Below, in pieces: positions 53,190-64,000 of a DNA stretch of 64,000 nucleotides. Below the pieces are notes generated by a model. That model was not told the origin of the DNA. It searched no databases and was given only the letters and a program-made list of their open reading frames with translations. The translations under genes and the position numbers were made by a program. The stretch is from Paenibacillus sp. L3-i20 (GTDB lineage Bacteria; Bacillota; Bacilli; Paenibacillales; Paenibacillaceae): contig NZ_BQME02000001.1 in the NCBI RefSeq assembly GCF_022180385.2, positions 2,531,636-2,595,635 of the forward strand, read 5' to 3'. Numbering within the stretch: position 1 is the stretch's first letter; every line of letters starts with the position of its first letter.

Positions 53190-54362
53190 ATGCAAGCAAA
53201 AAAAGCGATAAAGGTTAACTGGATCACAAAAATATTAGTTGCTATATTGCTAATCGGAATCGGCATTTATTTCTATCAAAATGCAAACGCAGAGGAGCGT
53301 AAGCTTACAGTTGCATATATCGAGGCATGGAGAGATCCTGCAAGCGTGAAATTATCCGAAAAAGGTGTAGATATTGCATTTGTTGCGTTTGCCAAAATCG
53401 CTGGGACAAGCCTATTTTTTCATGAAGATGCGGCATCAAATGAAGCGATTAAATCCAATATTAAGCAGCTTAAAGCGAATAATCCTAATACAAAAATGGT
53501 TCTAGCAGTTGGGGGCTACGGGGTAGATGGATTTTCGGATGCTTCATTAGATGGCAATCGTTACTTATTCACTCAGAGCATCATTGACGTGGTCAAAGAA
53601 CTTGACCTTGATGGAATCGACATCGACTGGGAGTTCCCAGCGTTCGATGGATGGGGGACGGTGAAAGCTAGTCCGAAGGATACAGTTAACTTTACAAACT
53701 TAATGAAGGAACTAAGAGAGCGACTGAATCAACTGCCGCACAAGGATGGTAAAAAGTATATTTTAACATTTGCAGCAGGTACACAAGACTGGTATTTCAA
53801 AAATGTAGAGCTACAGAAGGTTGAGAAGTATGTAGACTTCATTAACATTATGAGCTATGACTTAACAGGCAGATGGTCAGAAACGACAGGTTTTAATGCC
53901 AACTTGTATATGGACGAGCATAATAAGTCACTGCTTAGTGTTGATAGTATTGTAGCGGAGTATTTGAAGCTTGGAATTGGCAGTAAAAAGCTTCTTCTCG
54001 GTGTGCCCGCTTATTCCTATGGATGGACGGGTGTCAAAAGTAAAGGTGACGGACTATTCGAAAAGGGTAAGCCGATCGATATTGATAAGACCGATTTGAG
54101 CTACAAGACGATTGAAAAAGAATATTTGGACAAAAACGGCTTCAAGCGATATTTCGATGAAAAGGCGAAAGCTGCTTATTTGTACAACGGCGATACATTT
54201 ATTAGTTACGAGGATACAGAAGCACTCGAAGCAAAGGTGAAATATATTAAGGAAAAAGATTTGGCAGGTGCGATGGTCTGGGAATACGCGCAAGATGCGG
54301 AGAACGGCATTATTCAGTATTTGTCAGATCACCTGAACGAAGAGAGTGAAAAGAAAGAGTAA
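53190..54362 (+). CDS. Membrane-anchored GH18-family glycoside hydrolase
   Basis: About 390 residues. A signal anchor (WITKILVAILLIGIGIYFY) precedes a GH18 barrel with SxGG-like LAVGGYG and the catalytic DGIDIDWEF (Glu148). YDLTGRW and GAMVWEYAQDAENG match the closing strands. GH18 enzymes cleave beta-1,4-GlcNAc bonds with substrate-assisted chemistry. In this operon it may edit or release the polymer made by the GT2. ATG 53190 is chosen since AAGGGGGTAA lies upstream. A terminator follows. Confidence 0.92.
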   Translation: MQAKKAIKVNWITKILVAILLIGIGIYFYQNANAEERKLTVAYIEAWRDPASVKLSEKGVDIAFVAFAKIAGTSLFFHEDAASNEAIKSNIKQLKANNPNTKMVLAVGGYGVDGFSDASLDGNRYLFTQSIIDVVKELDLDGIDIDWEFPAFDGWGTVKASPKDTVNFTNLMKELRERLNQLPHKDGKKYILTFAAGTQDWYFKNVELQKVEKYVDFINIMSYDLTGRWSETTGFNANLYMDEHNKSLLSVDSIVAEYLKLGIGSKKLLLGVPAYSYGWTGVKSKGDGLFEKGKPIDIDKTDLSYKTIEKEYLDKNGFKRYFDEKAKAAYLYNGDTFISYEDTEALEAKVKYIKEKDLAGAMVWEYAQDAENGIIQYLSDHLNEESEKKE

Positions 54363-54394
54363 GAGTAGTAGTAACATAAGTAAAAGTTAGCAAT

Positions 54395-54465
54395 ACTCCT
54401 ATCTATAACACCGTTTTGATAAAGCATGTAGATTGTGCTGAGGTGTTCTGGGTAGGAGTTTTTGT
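54395..54465 (+). terminator. Terminator of the exopolysaccharide operon
   Basis: ACTCCTA pairs with TAGGAGT, with inner ACACC/GGTGT, followed by five T. It lies 33 bases after the GH18 stop. Confidence 0.75.
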
Positions 54466-54564
54466 GTTGTTAGCATAAAAAAGAGTAGCTTATTATTCTA
54501 CCAATCGTCCAGTCAGGAAGTAAATGGAGTGAATATACTTGTTTAGATTCAGAAAAATGGTTGA

Positions 54565-55755
<1,191 letters not shown>

Positions 55756-55881
55756 TTGAATGAGGGGTTGTCCTATAAGTCATGAAAATAAAGGATGCTA
55801 ATCCGAGTAGTACAATTTTTGCGGCTTATGAACTCTGTGAATAAATTACAGATTTTAAATAATCGTAATGAAATAATGCAC

Positions 55882-55921
55882 AGTAGACGTTCACAGTTGA
55901 TGTGGGCGTCTACTATTTTTT
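55882..55921 (+). terminator. Terminator after the first collagen-like gene
   Basis: AGTAGACGTTCACA pairs with TGTGGGCGTCTACT (two wobbles), then ATTTTTTT. The stem core GACGTTCACA is shared with the terminator of the last collagen gene (57996-58030). Confidence 0.85.
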
Positions 55922-55961
55922 TAATACTAATAAAAATTGTCTCTTTAGGAGGAGATCAATC

Positions 55962-56141
55962 ATGTCTCAATCAAATATTCCTAATATTACGCCACAGATT
56001 ACACTAACTAAAGATGACGCTATTAATTTATTGCTGTATTCAATTGCACTTGAAGAACTGGGGATAAGTCACGTATTAAATGCACAAGGTGAAAACCTTC
56101 AGTTTGTGTTAGGAACGCTTCCGGGCGTAACGTCACCCTGA
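55962..56141 (+). pseudogene. Truncated collagen-gene paralogue (N-domain only)
   Basis: The 59-residue frame matches the N-terminal 59 residues of both flanking collagen-like proteins ([21 protein letters not shown]) at roughly four residues in five. It ends at a TGA exactly where the others continue [12 protein letters not shown]; no collagen repeat or C-domain follows. It has a strong AGGAGGAGATC ribosome site, so it could still be made as a single N-domain. It is either a decayed copy or a natural capping/assembly subunit. I favour decay with possible expression. Confidence 0.75.
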
Positions 56142-56357
56142 CAGTAATTTATAAAGCGCTACTATTAAATGAATTAAATTAGAATTGCTCTTCTTATAAA
56201 AGGAAAGGAACACATAGTTCATAAAATGATGGTGATTTAGAAGTTTGAATTAGGTTTCCTCACACCCTTTTAGTAGCTAGGCTGTATATTCGAAAATGAT
56301 ATATATACCAATTTATCGTTTCTCCGCTATTTACTTATGCAAATTATTTTGTAATTT

Positions 56358-57904
<1,547 letters not shown>

Positions 57905-57995
57905 TACTATAATGGTACTAAAGAATGATAGTCATCTTTGAGTCATTCATTTAAGAAACGGAAACCGATAGAATATGTTCCTTCATTACAAATTG

Positions 57996-58037
57996 CAATG
58001 GACGTTCACATTTGATGTGAATGTCCATTGTTTTTTT
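57996..58037 (+). terminator. Terminator after the second collagen-like gene
   Basis: CAATGGACGTTCACAT pairs with ATGTGAATGTCCATTG, then seven T. It shares the GACGTTCACA core with the terminator of the first copy. Confidence 0.9.
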
Positions 58038-58113
58038 AAATAAAGGAGATACCTCTTTTTAAGTGTATTATGGCTGTAGGGATGCTTACCATTCACTTCT
58101 CTAGATGACTATT

Positions 58114-59226
58114 TCACGCATATACAAACACTTTACTAATACCACTAGGCTGATTACCGACAGCTAATGTGTTCTCTAAAGGGGTGAAATTATAATCAAG
58201 CACAGGTCGATGAATGATAAAGGCTGGAGAAGGTTTATGAGTTATTTTGACTTTATAAACAATAGTTATTTTATCATATATAGACATGTTGCCTAAAAGT
58301 AGTCTGTCGCTAGGATCTACAACAACGGGAATGGTATTTACCGTTACGCTATCTGAGATAAACATTGTTCCATCTGGAAAGCTCGTTCGGAATTGAATAC
58401 ATTCTGCAGTCGTTGTTCCGTCATTTGTGATGGCCGTTGTATAAGTGACAATATCACCAACACGAACATTTTCTTTATCTGCTGCATGTACAATAGTCAT
58501 TTTCGGCTCAGGTGCATTCACTTGTAAACCAATTGCGTGGAAGTTGATTAAATGAGCTTGCTCTGGTGGAAAGTGGAGAGTAGCTGATGTTTGTGATGGC
58601 AGTAATGTTGAAGATATATCAATCTCCTCATTTAAAAGAGACCGGTTTTTTTTATTCATCATACTAGTTAGAGGATAAGTAGAGGCTGCTTGTTCTATAG
58701 TCGGTCCAAAACTTATAGATGGAATGGAAGATAACACATGATTCGTTTCTCCAAGTAGATAAAGAGTTCCATAATTTGGACCCAATGAAGGTGTTAACAG
58801 ATGAGAGAAAGTATAGGGATGCAGTTGTTCATTAATAAAGAGAGAAACATGACGAACAGGAAAAAAAGGATCTCCATATATGACTATTAAGCCCCATATC
58901 GGATTTTGTTCCAATGTATATGTATGACTATGGTTAGAGAAATCAACAACGAAGGTAGTAGGACCACTATATGGGACAAAAGGGGTAACATTTATAGTGC
59001 GTACATAACATGAAGAATACTTATCATATTGTTCAACTTTAGGTGGAATGATATGTGTCTGGCCGTACGTTTTTATCTCTATATCTGTGTGAATAGGTGA
59101 GTCAGTCACCATTATTAATTCCGCATGAAGGGTATAGCTGGTTGGCTGTGATGAAAATTCGCATGCATTGCCGAATGAATGCCCGATAAACTTCAATGCT
59201 AATCGATCTGTCTTGCTAAATATCAT
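58114..59226 (-). CDS. DUF11-type protein, possible spore-surface component
   Basis: 370 residues without a signal peptide or transmembrane helix. The C-terminal part (about 245-335) is a DUF11 repeat: VRVGDIVTYTTAITNDGTTTAECIQFRTSFPDGTMFISDSVTVN. The first 230 residues look like a beta-rich region (TYTLHAELIMVTDSP, FVVDFSNHSHTYTLEQNP) of a type I do not recognise. DUF11 modules usually occur in surface adhesive proteins; the lack of an export signal and position beside collagen-like genes suggest a spore coat or exosporium role. The ATG follows AAGGAGCGATACAC. Confidence 0.75.
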   Translation of the reverse strand: MIFSKTDRLALKFIGHSFGNACEFSSQPTSYTLHAELIMVTDSPIHTDIEIKTYGQTHIIPPKVEQYDKYSSCYVRTINVTPFVPYSGPTTFVVDFSNHSHTYTLEQNPIWGLIVIYGDPFFPVRHVSLFINEQLHPYTFSHLLTPSLGPNYGTLYLLGETNHVLSSIPSISFGPTIEQAASTYPLTSMMNKKNRSLLNEEIDISSTLLPSQTSATLHFPPEQAHLINFHAIGLQVNAPEPKMTIVHAADKENVRVGDIVTYTTAITNDGTTTAECIQFRTSFPDGTMFISDSVTVNTIPVVVDPSDRLLLGNMSIYDKITIVYKVKITHKPSPAFIIHRPVLDYNFTPLENTLAVGNQPSGISKVFVYA

Positions 59227-59419
59227 CTGTGTATCGCTCCTTATTTGTTGATCAATAGAAGGGTTTCATTTACGTTTTATGTGAAGAGCATAATAGATAT
59301 TCCTGTATTGATCTTTTTGTTAGTTAGAATAGAACGGAGGGCAAGTTTGTTCAAATAATTGTCCATATAGAAAATAACTGGTCCACTTTTTCAGCGTATG
59401 TCATGCTAGATATACCCAT

Positions 59420-59446
59420 ACCTCTCTCTCTACGTTGCATAGAATA
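59420..59446 (+). promoter_or_regulatory. Sigma-K-type promoter within a long inverted repeat
   Basis: AC at 59420-59421 and CATAGAATA at 59438-59446 are spaced by exactly 16 bases, matching the sigma-K pattern AC-N16/17-CATAnnnTA. The -10 lies inside an inverted repeat (59426-59465). Transcription would start near 59453. Confidence 0.6.
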
Positions 59447-59465
59447 TAGTATGCAACATAGAGAG
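59426..59465. repeat. 16-bp inverted repeat before the coat-like gene
   Basis: CTCTCTACGTTGCATA pairs with TATGCAACATAGAGAG (one mismatch) around GAATATAG. It overlaps the sigma-K-like -10 and its right arm reaches the start of the ribosome site. Confidence 0.8.
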
Positions 59466-59475
59466 GAGGATCTAT

Positions 59476-59946
59476 ATGTCCACCAAATTAGAAATTAGCG
59501 GGTTGAACAGAGGTCGTAGAGGAAGTGTGGCAGGTGATTTCAGGAGACACCGTAAACACCATCGTCACCATAGAAGAGATGATGACTTTGCCGTGGAAGG
59601 TATTCAGGAGGCAGGTCGCGATTTAAGCAGAAAATTTGCGAATCTTCGCAGGCGATGTCAGGCTAGGAGACTGGTTGAAGCCATTCGTCATTGTGATTGC
59701 AGAGTCGTAAATGAGCTGTTTGATTGGCACTGTAGAGCAATTAATTTCTTTAAGAAACCAGGATTTGATTGCGTGAGAATTTGTTGCAGCTTCGGTCGTC
59801 ATTCAGCTGTCATATCGTTCACTATCTGTGTGAGAAGACGGTTTGATGGTTGCCATCGTCATGGGTTTGATGGTTGTGGTTGTAACCGCTTTGATGGCTT
59901 TAATCGCGGCGGATTTGGTTTCGAAGGAGATGGAGTATTCTTCTAA
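59476..59946 (+). CDS. Arg/His/Cys-rich coat-like protein
   Basis: 156 residues. The N-terminal part is very basic (RRGSVAGDFRRHRKHHRHHRR). The centre holds a conserved-looking Cys-rich core (RHCDCRVVNELFDWHCRAINFF, then GFDCVRICCSFGRHSAVISFTICV), and the tail is Gly/Phe/Asp-rich with FDGC and FDG repeats. No signal peptide. Composition is typical of spore coat proteins that are cross-linked by disulphides or transglutaminase, and the sigma-K-type promoter agrees. I do not recognise an exact family. ATG 59476 follows GAGAGGAGGA. It ends at a hairpin terminator. Confidence 0.8.
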   Translation: MSTKLEISGLNRGRRGSVAGDFRRHRKHHRHHRRDDDFAVEGIQEAGRDLSRKFANLRRRCQARRLVEAIRHCDCRVVNELFDWHCRAINFFKKPGFDCVRICCSFGRHSAVISFTICVRRRFDGCHRHGFDGCGCNRFDGFNRGGFGFEGDGVFF

Positions 59947-59961
59947 TATCATCTAAATAAA

Positions 59962-59999
59962 AGAAGCGCCCACCTGCGAAAACCGGGCTGGGCGCTTCT
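59962..59999. terminator. Terminator after the coat-like gene
   Basis: AGAAGCGCCC pairs with GGGCGCTTCT around a short GC-rich loop. The downstream T run is short; on the other strand it lies behind the Nudix gene. Confidence 0.75.
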
Positions 60000-60039
60000 A
60001 TTAACGATAGGATAGTGGTAATGATGGCAGATTACCGAA

Positions 60040-60687
60040 TTAAGTACATGTCAGTAACTTATTAAATACGTCGATGTAAAAGGAAGATTCGCGCGGGATG
60101 AACTGATCTGCACATATGTTACGTTTACTTGGAAGTAACGAATGACTAGAGGAACTGTCGTTATCCGAAAGTAAAACACCGTTAACTACGAGCTCTTCTA
60201 TCTCACCTTGAAAGAGTGCGATAAGCTCATGAATTTCTGCTTCATACACACCAGCAACCTCTTCTGGTTGAAGCTTGAGTTCTGTCATCGGCAAGTTACA
60301 GACTAGAGCAAATACATCACTTACTTCACGATCTATAAACGGACTTCCGTTTACAATGCCGCTCAACTCCTCACGAATTTGTCCTAATGGAATTAGATCC
60401 TCAAAAGTGGTAATGACACCGAGTTCTTCTTCCACCTCGCGTACTGCATCGTAGATCGTTTCTCCAGAGACAAAGTGACCCGCTGCCGTAATATCGAAAC
60501 GATCAGGATTCGTATCTTTGCAATGTTGACGCAATTGAAACCATACATACTGGCGTTCACCTTCTCTATGTGTCAGCCAGCAGTGGAAAGAACGATGCCA
60601 ATAGCCATTTCTGTGTGTCTCCGAGCGAGTCGCAGTGCCAATTGGGTTTAGCAGCTCATCATATATATCAAACAGTTCCTCAGCCAT
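60040..60687 (-). CDS. Nudix hydrolase (Idi-like)
   Basis: 215 residues. The Nudix box is [22 protein letters not shown], with the full GX5EX7REUXEEXGU spacing. The N-terminal [33 protein letters not shown] is typical of isopentenyl-diphosphate-isomerase-like Nudix proteins, though the true isomerase active Cys cannot be assigned surely. The substrate is unknown. It starts by overlapping the mscL stop by 8 bases, so the two are coupled. Confidence 0.9.
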   Translation of the reverse strand: MAEELFDIYDELLNPIGTATRSETHRNGYWHRSFHCWLTHREGERQYVWFQLRQHCKDTNPDRFDITAAGHFVSGETIYDAVREVEEELGVITTFEDLIPLGQIREELSGIVNGSPFIDREVSDVFALVCNLPMTELKLQPEEVAGVYEAEIHELIALFQGEIEELVVNGVLLSDNDSSSSHSLLPSKRNICADQFIPRESSFYIDVFNKLLTCT

Positions 60688-61141
60688 GGGATTTCATCTC
60701 TAGCTGAGATGTGCAATGCTTGCAGCGTGTTGCCTTCACTGGCACTTGAGATAGGCAATATGGACATTCCTTTTCTGTTGGCTCTGCTTTTACCGCATTA
60801 GGATCTTCCTTCGTGCGACGCAGTCGATTAATTCCTTTTACTAATAGGAAAATACAGAAGGCAACGATAACGAAGTCCAGCATGACGTTAATAAAGGCTC
60901 CGTAATTAATTGATGGAACCGCCGCTAAGGCATCACCTGACAGTCCTGTTGTATCTTTTAATGGGATTTTCAAATCTTTAAAATTAACCCCATTGAGCAG
61001 CATACCGACAGGCGGCATAATAATATCGTTGACTACCGACGTAACGATCTTGCCGAAAGCTCCGCCGATAATGACCCCGACTGCCAGATCGACGACATTG
61101 CCGCGTACTGCAAACTCTTTAAACTCACTTAAAATTTTCAT
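60680..61141 (-). CDS. mscL: Large-conductance mechanosensitive channel MscL with zinc-ribbon tail
   Basis: 153 residues. The pore helix [34 protein letters not shown] and second helix [22 protein letters not shown] are canonical. The C-terminal tail, usually a helical bundle, carries [18 protein letters not shown] (Cys126, 129, 140, 143), a zinc-ribbon-like element. The channel opens under hypo-osmotic stress. ATG 61141 is used, with CGGAGG upstream; the frame to 61162 contains that site. It is cotranscribed with the Nudix gene. Confidence 0.94.
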   Translation of the reverse strand: MKILSEFKEFAVRGNVVDLAVGVIIGGAFGKIVTSVVNDIIMPPVGMLLNGVNFKDLKIPLKDTTGLSGDALAAVPSINYGAFINVMLDFVIVAFCIFLLVKGINRLRRTKEDPNAVKAEPTEKECPYCLSQVPVKATRCKHCTSQLEMKSHG

Positions 61142-61368
61142 TTCGTAATGTCCTCCGTTCACTCTTCTCGAATGATTTAATATCTCTAGTATGAACCCAA
61201 TCTAGCATTGCTATTCTATGAAATCAAGTATGTGGAAATTATTGTTACGCCAAAAAGTGATAATATTCAACAAATAGTATAAATATACACTCGAATGAAA
61301 AAGGATATTTTGTTAATTTGTCGAACTCACTACTCTGAGAGATTATTTTGAGTTATTGGAGGAAAACA

Positions 61369-63150
61369 ATGGGGAACTCTATCTTATACGGCAACCCCTA
61401 TTACCTAATGCTGTCTCTTATCATCATGTGTTATGCCGCTTTTACGATGATAAGCATGTCCGAACATATTAGTCCCCAAAGACCACTCTCATCCATCAAT
61501 TGGCTATTTGGTGCTTCACTCGTATTTAGTTTAGGATTATGGACAATACATGTTGTATCCCTCATTACTTCTGAGTATATGCTAGTGGTAGACTGGAGCT
61601 TAATAGGTAACTTTGCATTAAGTGCAGTAGCTATATTTGGCTGTTTAAATATTCATTATCGCAAGTTATTTAAACCTCGTCTGCGTGTGTGGATTTGTGC
61701 ATTAATTGTAGCTTGCACCACTGGTTTGCTTCATTCACTACCCATAGCATCTAATATTATTCAGGCCTATTCAGTTAGATCTCTTCCATTTACCCTTTCG
61801 ATTGTTATTAGCTTCTTCGGTGCGTATATAGGCTTTCTACTTCTAGCGCATCGACCTTCACATTATAAAATGATTTGCAGTATTATATTTGGTCTGACAA
61901 GCATAGGAACTGATCAACTTGGTATTCGTGCGCTAATTGTCGAATATGATGCTTTTTTAACATCTGATCTTCTACATGATTATTTACTGTTACTTGCCTT
62001 TATTTTGTGTATAAGTACATTTATTATTAGCAGTTTTAGTCTTATTAGCTGGCTTAGCGTTAAGAAATATACACTCATTGACGAACGATACAAACTTCTT
62101 GTAGAAAACTCGATGGATACAATTGCATTAATAAAACAAGGCAAGTGGGAGTATTTGAATCCATCAGGATATCAATTATTTGAAGTAGACAACGAAAAAG
62201 ATTTCATCGGATCGAGTGTCTATGATTTATTGAGCGAAGACCACCATATTGCTATGAAGGAATTACTTGAAACCGATCCTGCTATAGATGATTGTCCTGC
62301 AAAACCAATAGAGCTGAAATGGAAAACGACAAGCGGCAAACTCCTACATACCGAAATAGTGAGAGTCAGAACAATGCTTTTTGGCATGCCTATTGATGAA
62401 GTTATTATAAGGGATATTTCTGAACGGAGGAAAAATGAGGAGTTGCTTCTAAATGCAGAGAAGCTGTCAATCGCTGGCCAATTAGCAGCAGGTATTGCTC
62501 ATGAAATTCGCAACCCACTAACTTCACTTAAAGGCTTTATGCAATTGATGTCCACGGGACGAATTCATAATAGTCGTTACTATGCAATTATGAACTCAGA
62601 ATTGGTACGAATTGAGTCCATTATTAGTGAGCTGCTCATGCTTTCTAAACCACAGGTTTATGAATATATTCATATTGATTTGTGTCAATTAATGAATGGC
62701 ATGATCGATGAACTAAGCTCAACTGCTCAGCTTTATAATGTGAAATTGGTTCAGAATACATATAACCATCCCGTATGGGTAGAGGGTGTTGAAAACCAAT
62801 TAAAGCAAGTTTTTATAAATGTGATGAAAAATGCGATTGAATCGATGGAAGAAGGCGGGACTGTTCATATCAAATTGTCTATGGAAGAAAATAATCTGAT
62901 CAGTGTAACTATACAAGATGAAGGTTCCGGCATACCCGAGGAACAACTGACCCGGATTGGACAACCATTTTATACAACTAAAGACAAGGGAACTGGACTA
63001 GGGCTCATGGTAACGTACAAAATCATTGATAATCACAAGGGCAGCATTGAGGCAGAGAGTGAGCTGGGTGTTGGGACTACTTTTACTATTCGTTTGCCTT
63101 ATCGTAGTCCGAAAGCAATGAAGCTAGCTGTTTTAAACCGTCACGTCTAA
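61369..63150 (+). CDS. Sensor histidine kinase with MHYT-like membrane domain and PAS
   Basis: 593 residues. The N-terminal 235 residues form about seven transmembrane helices in the layout of an MHYT sensor, but the motif sites are eroded: WTIHVVSL, GLLHSLPI and GTDQLGIR in place of the three MHYT-like triads. A PAS domain (about 245-360) is followed by HisKA with AAGIAHEIRNPLTSLKGF and HATPase with NAIESMEEG, DEGSGIP and GTGLGLMVTYKI. This resembles sporulation kinases KinA-KinE. No response regulator is adjacent, as usual for orphan kinases feeding Spo0F. ATG 61369 follows TTGGAGGAAAAC; a TTG further upstream precedes that site. Confidence 0.92.
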   Translation: MGNSILYGNPYYLMLSLIIMCYAAFTMISMSEHISPQRPLSSINWLFGASLVFSLGLWTIHVVSLITSEYMLVVDWSLIGNFALSAVAIFGCLNIHYRKLFKPRLRVWICALIVACTTGLLHSLPIASNIIQAYSVRSLPFTLSIVISFFGAYIGFLLLAHRPSHYKMICSIIFGLTSIGTDQLGIRALIVEYDAFLTSDLLHDYLLLLAFILCISTFIISSFSLISWLSVKKYTLIDERYKLLVENSMDTIALIKQGKWEYLNPSGYQLFEVDNEKDFIGSSVYDLLSEDHHIAMKELLETDPAIDDCPAKPIELKWKTTSGKLLHTEIVRVRTMLFGMPIDEVIIRDISERRKNEELLLNAEKLSIAGQLAAGIAHEIRNPLTSLKGFMQLMSTGRIHNSRYYAIMNSELVRIESIISELLMLSKPQVYEYIHIDLCQLMNGMIDELSSTAQLYNVKLVQNTYNHPVWVEGVENQLKQVFINVMKNAIESMEEGGTVHIKLSMEENNLISVTIQDEGSGIPEEQLTRIGQPFYTTKDKGTGLGLMVTYKIIDNHKGSIEAESELGVGTTFTIRLPYRSPKAMKLAVLNRHV

Positions 63151-63244
63151 TAAAATGGGACTTGTAATGTGATGTGTATTCATGGTATATCTCTAATATA
63201 CAAACATACGTTCTTAATGATGAGGGCTGATAGGAGGATTCAAA

Positions 63245-64000
63245 TTGGCAGAACCACTCAAATATATGTACGACGGACAGTTCCTGGAGGAGTTTGGCGC
63301 TAAAGTTCATGCAGCGTGGTCAGGTTTCAATATTGATAAATTTGTTATTGGTGTTCGAAAGCATGACTGGGAAGAGCTTGAATTAAAGCCTCGTATACGC
63401 AGAATTACAGAGACTCTCGGCACGTCTTTGCCAGATGATTATGAAGAAGCTTTAGACATTCTGTATCGAATTGATAAAGAGTGCAGGGGATTTCCTTATT
63501 TGTTTTTCCCGGACTTTGTTGAAGTATATGGCAGAGCCCCGCGCCATTGGGATCAGTCAATGGAAGCATTAGCAAGATTTACGAAGGGATCTTCATCCGA
63601 GTTTGCTGTTAGACCATTCATTCTGGAGCATCCAGATCGTATGATTCCACAGTTATTGGAATGGGCTGATCATCCTGATGAGCATGTTCGGAGGTTATCC
63701 AGTGAAGGATCTAGACCTCGTCTGCCGTGGGGGCAATCGTTGCCACTTTTCAAGCGCGATCCGTCTCCGATGATACCGTTACTCGAAAAGCTGAAAGCGG
63801 ACCCCTCGCTTTATGTGCGAAAAAGTGTTGCCAATCATCTCAATGATATTGTAAAGGACCATCCTGAACTTGTCATAGAACTTGCGGAGAAATGGAAAGG
63901 TTCCGATCCGCTTACGGATTGGATAGTAAGACATGCTTGCCGCACGTTAATTAAGCGGGCAAATCCAAGAGTAATGGCTTTGTTTGGTTATTCGGTGCAG
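63245..64000 (+). CDS. DNA alkylation repair protein (AlkD/COG4335-like), 5' part
   Basis: The gene runs off the right edge after 252 codons. It starts at TTG 63245, with AGGAGG 7 bases upstream: MAEPLKYMYDGQFLEEFGAKV. The sequence is made of helical HEAT-like repeats, and the stretch FAVRPFILEHPDRMIPQLLEWADHPDEHVRRLSSEGSRPRLPW is characteristic of the DNA alkylation repair family. AlkD-type proteins excise N3- and N7-alkylated purines. The C-terminal end is not visible. It lies 94 bases after the kinase gene. Confidence 0.9.
   Translation, partial: MAEPLKYMYDGQFLEEFGAKVHAAWSGFNIDKFVIGVRKHDWEELELKPRIRRITETLGTSLPDDYEEALDILYRIDKECRGFPYLFFPDFVEVYGRAPRHWDQSMEALARFTKGSSSEFAVRPFILEHPDRMIPQLLEWADHPDEHVRRLSSEGSRPRLPWGQSLPLFKRDPSPMIPLLEKLKADPSLYVRKSVANHLNDIVKDHPELVIELAEKWKGSDPLTDWIVRHACRTLIKRANPRVMALFGYSVQ

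Noticed and set aside
55795..56007. 70-codon plus-strand frame between collagen genes
   Set aside because: It crosses the terminator hairpin and the ribosome site of the N-domain stub, and its sequence has no recognisable fold.

Overview
The window reads as chromosome of an endospore-forming Firmicute, most likely a Paenibacillaceae member (Paenibacillus or Cohnella type). The reasons are strong AGGAGG-type ribosome sites with many TTG and GTG starts, spore genes (transglutaminase Tgl, YheC/D ATP-grasp, collagen-like exosporium-type proteins, an Arg/His/Cys-rich coat-like protein), a bacillithiol-linked YtxJ, bactofilins in the yhbDEF arrangement, an S-layer homology protein and a large set of c-di-GMP enzymes. 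I see no rRNA, tRNA, insertion sequence, prophage or CRISPR array.

Layout. 0-5 kb: end of a HAD phosphatase, spore transglutaminase, a secreted chitin-type LPMO, a cyclophilin lipoprotein, a TVP38-like membrane protein and a methyltransferase. 5-9 kb (minus strand): an OhrR-type redox regulator and a tight three-gene operon with the two L-2,3-diaminopropionate enzymes (SbnA and SbnB types) plus a stand-alone PaaK-like adenylate-forming ligase. 9-13 kb: ATP-grasp spore protein, SLH protein, a small membrane protein and YtxJ. 13-20 kb: a TetR regulator with the YhgE/Pip exporter, sharing a matching operator, then potABCD. 20-22 kb: yhbD plus two bactofilins. 22-28 kb: three efflux systems (MFS, MATE, ABC) with a divergent IF3 paralogue between the last two. 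28-35 kb: a Kht-type K+/H+ antiporter operon, an HD-GYP remnant, a LysM-tailed 5'-nucleotidase, deoC, an aldose epimerase-like gene and a membrane-anchored parvulin.

36-47 kb is a c-di-GMP signalling stretch: MHYT-GGDEF-EAL, membrane HD-GYP, an aldo/keto reductase, a 1292-residue hybrid kinase, an OmpR-type regulator and a GGDEF-like/EAL protein. Upstream of three of these genes lie heptamer direct repeats with an 11-bp period, the geometry used by OmpR/PhoB regulators. 47-50 kb: a Pro/Tyr/Gln-repeat protein divergent from a Ser/Thr kinase, Mn-catalase and a small barrel-like protein. After a long, palindrome-containing leader comes a compact exopolysaccharide-type operon at 50.7-54.4 kb: processive GT2, acyltransferase-3 and a membrane-anchored GH18 hydrolase.

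54.5-60 kb is a probable spore-surface locus: two collagen-like proteins flanking a truncated copy of their shared N-terminal domain, a DUF11-type protein and a coat-like protein with a sigma-K-like promoter embedded in a long inverted repeat. 60-64 kb: Nudix hydrolase, zinc-ribbon MscL, a sporulation-type kinase with a decayed MHYT-like sensor, and the start of a DNA-alkylation-repair gene.

The best candidates for undescribed biology are the diaminopropionate-ligase operon, the GT2-acyltransferase-GH18 operon with its leader, the IF3 paralogue among exporters, the 11-bp box network, and the collagen/coat locus. All assignments come from reading the sequence and family knowledge; no database search was run.
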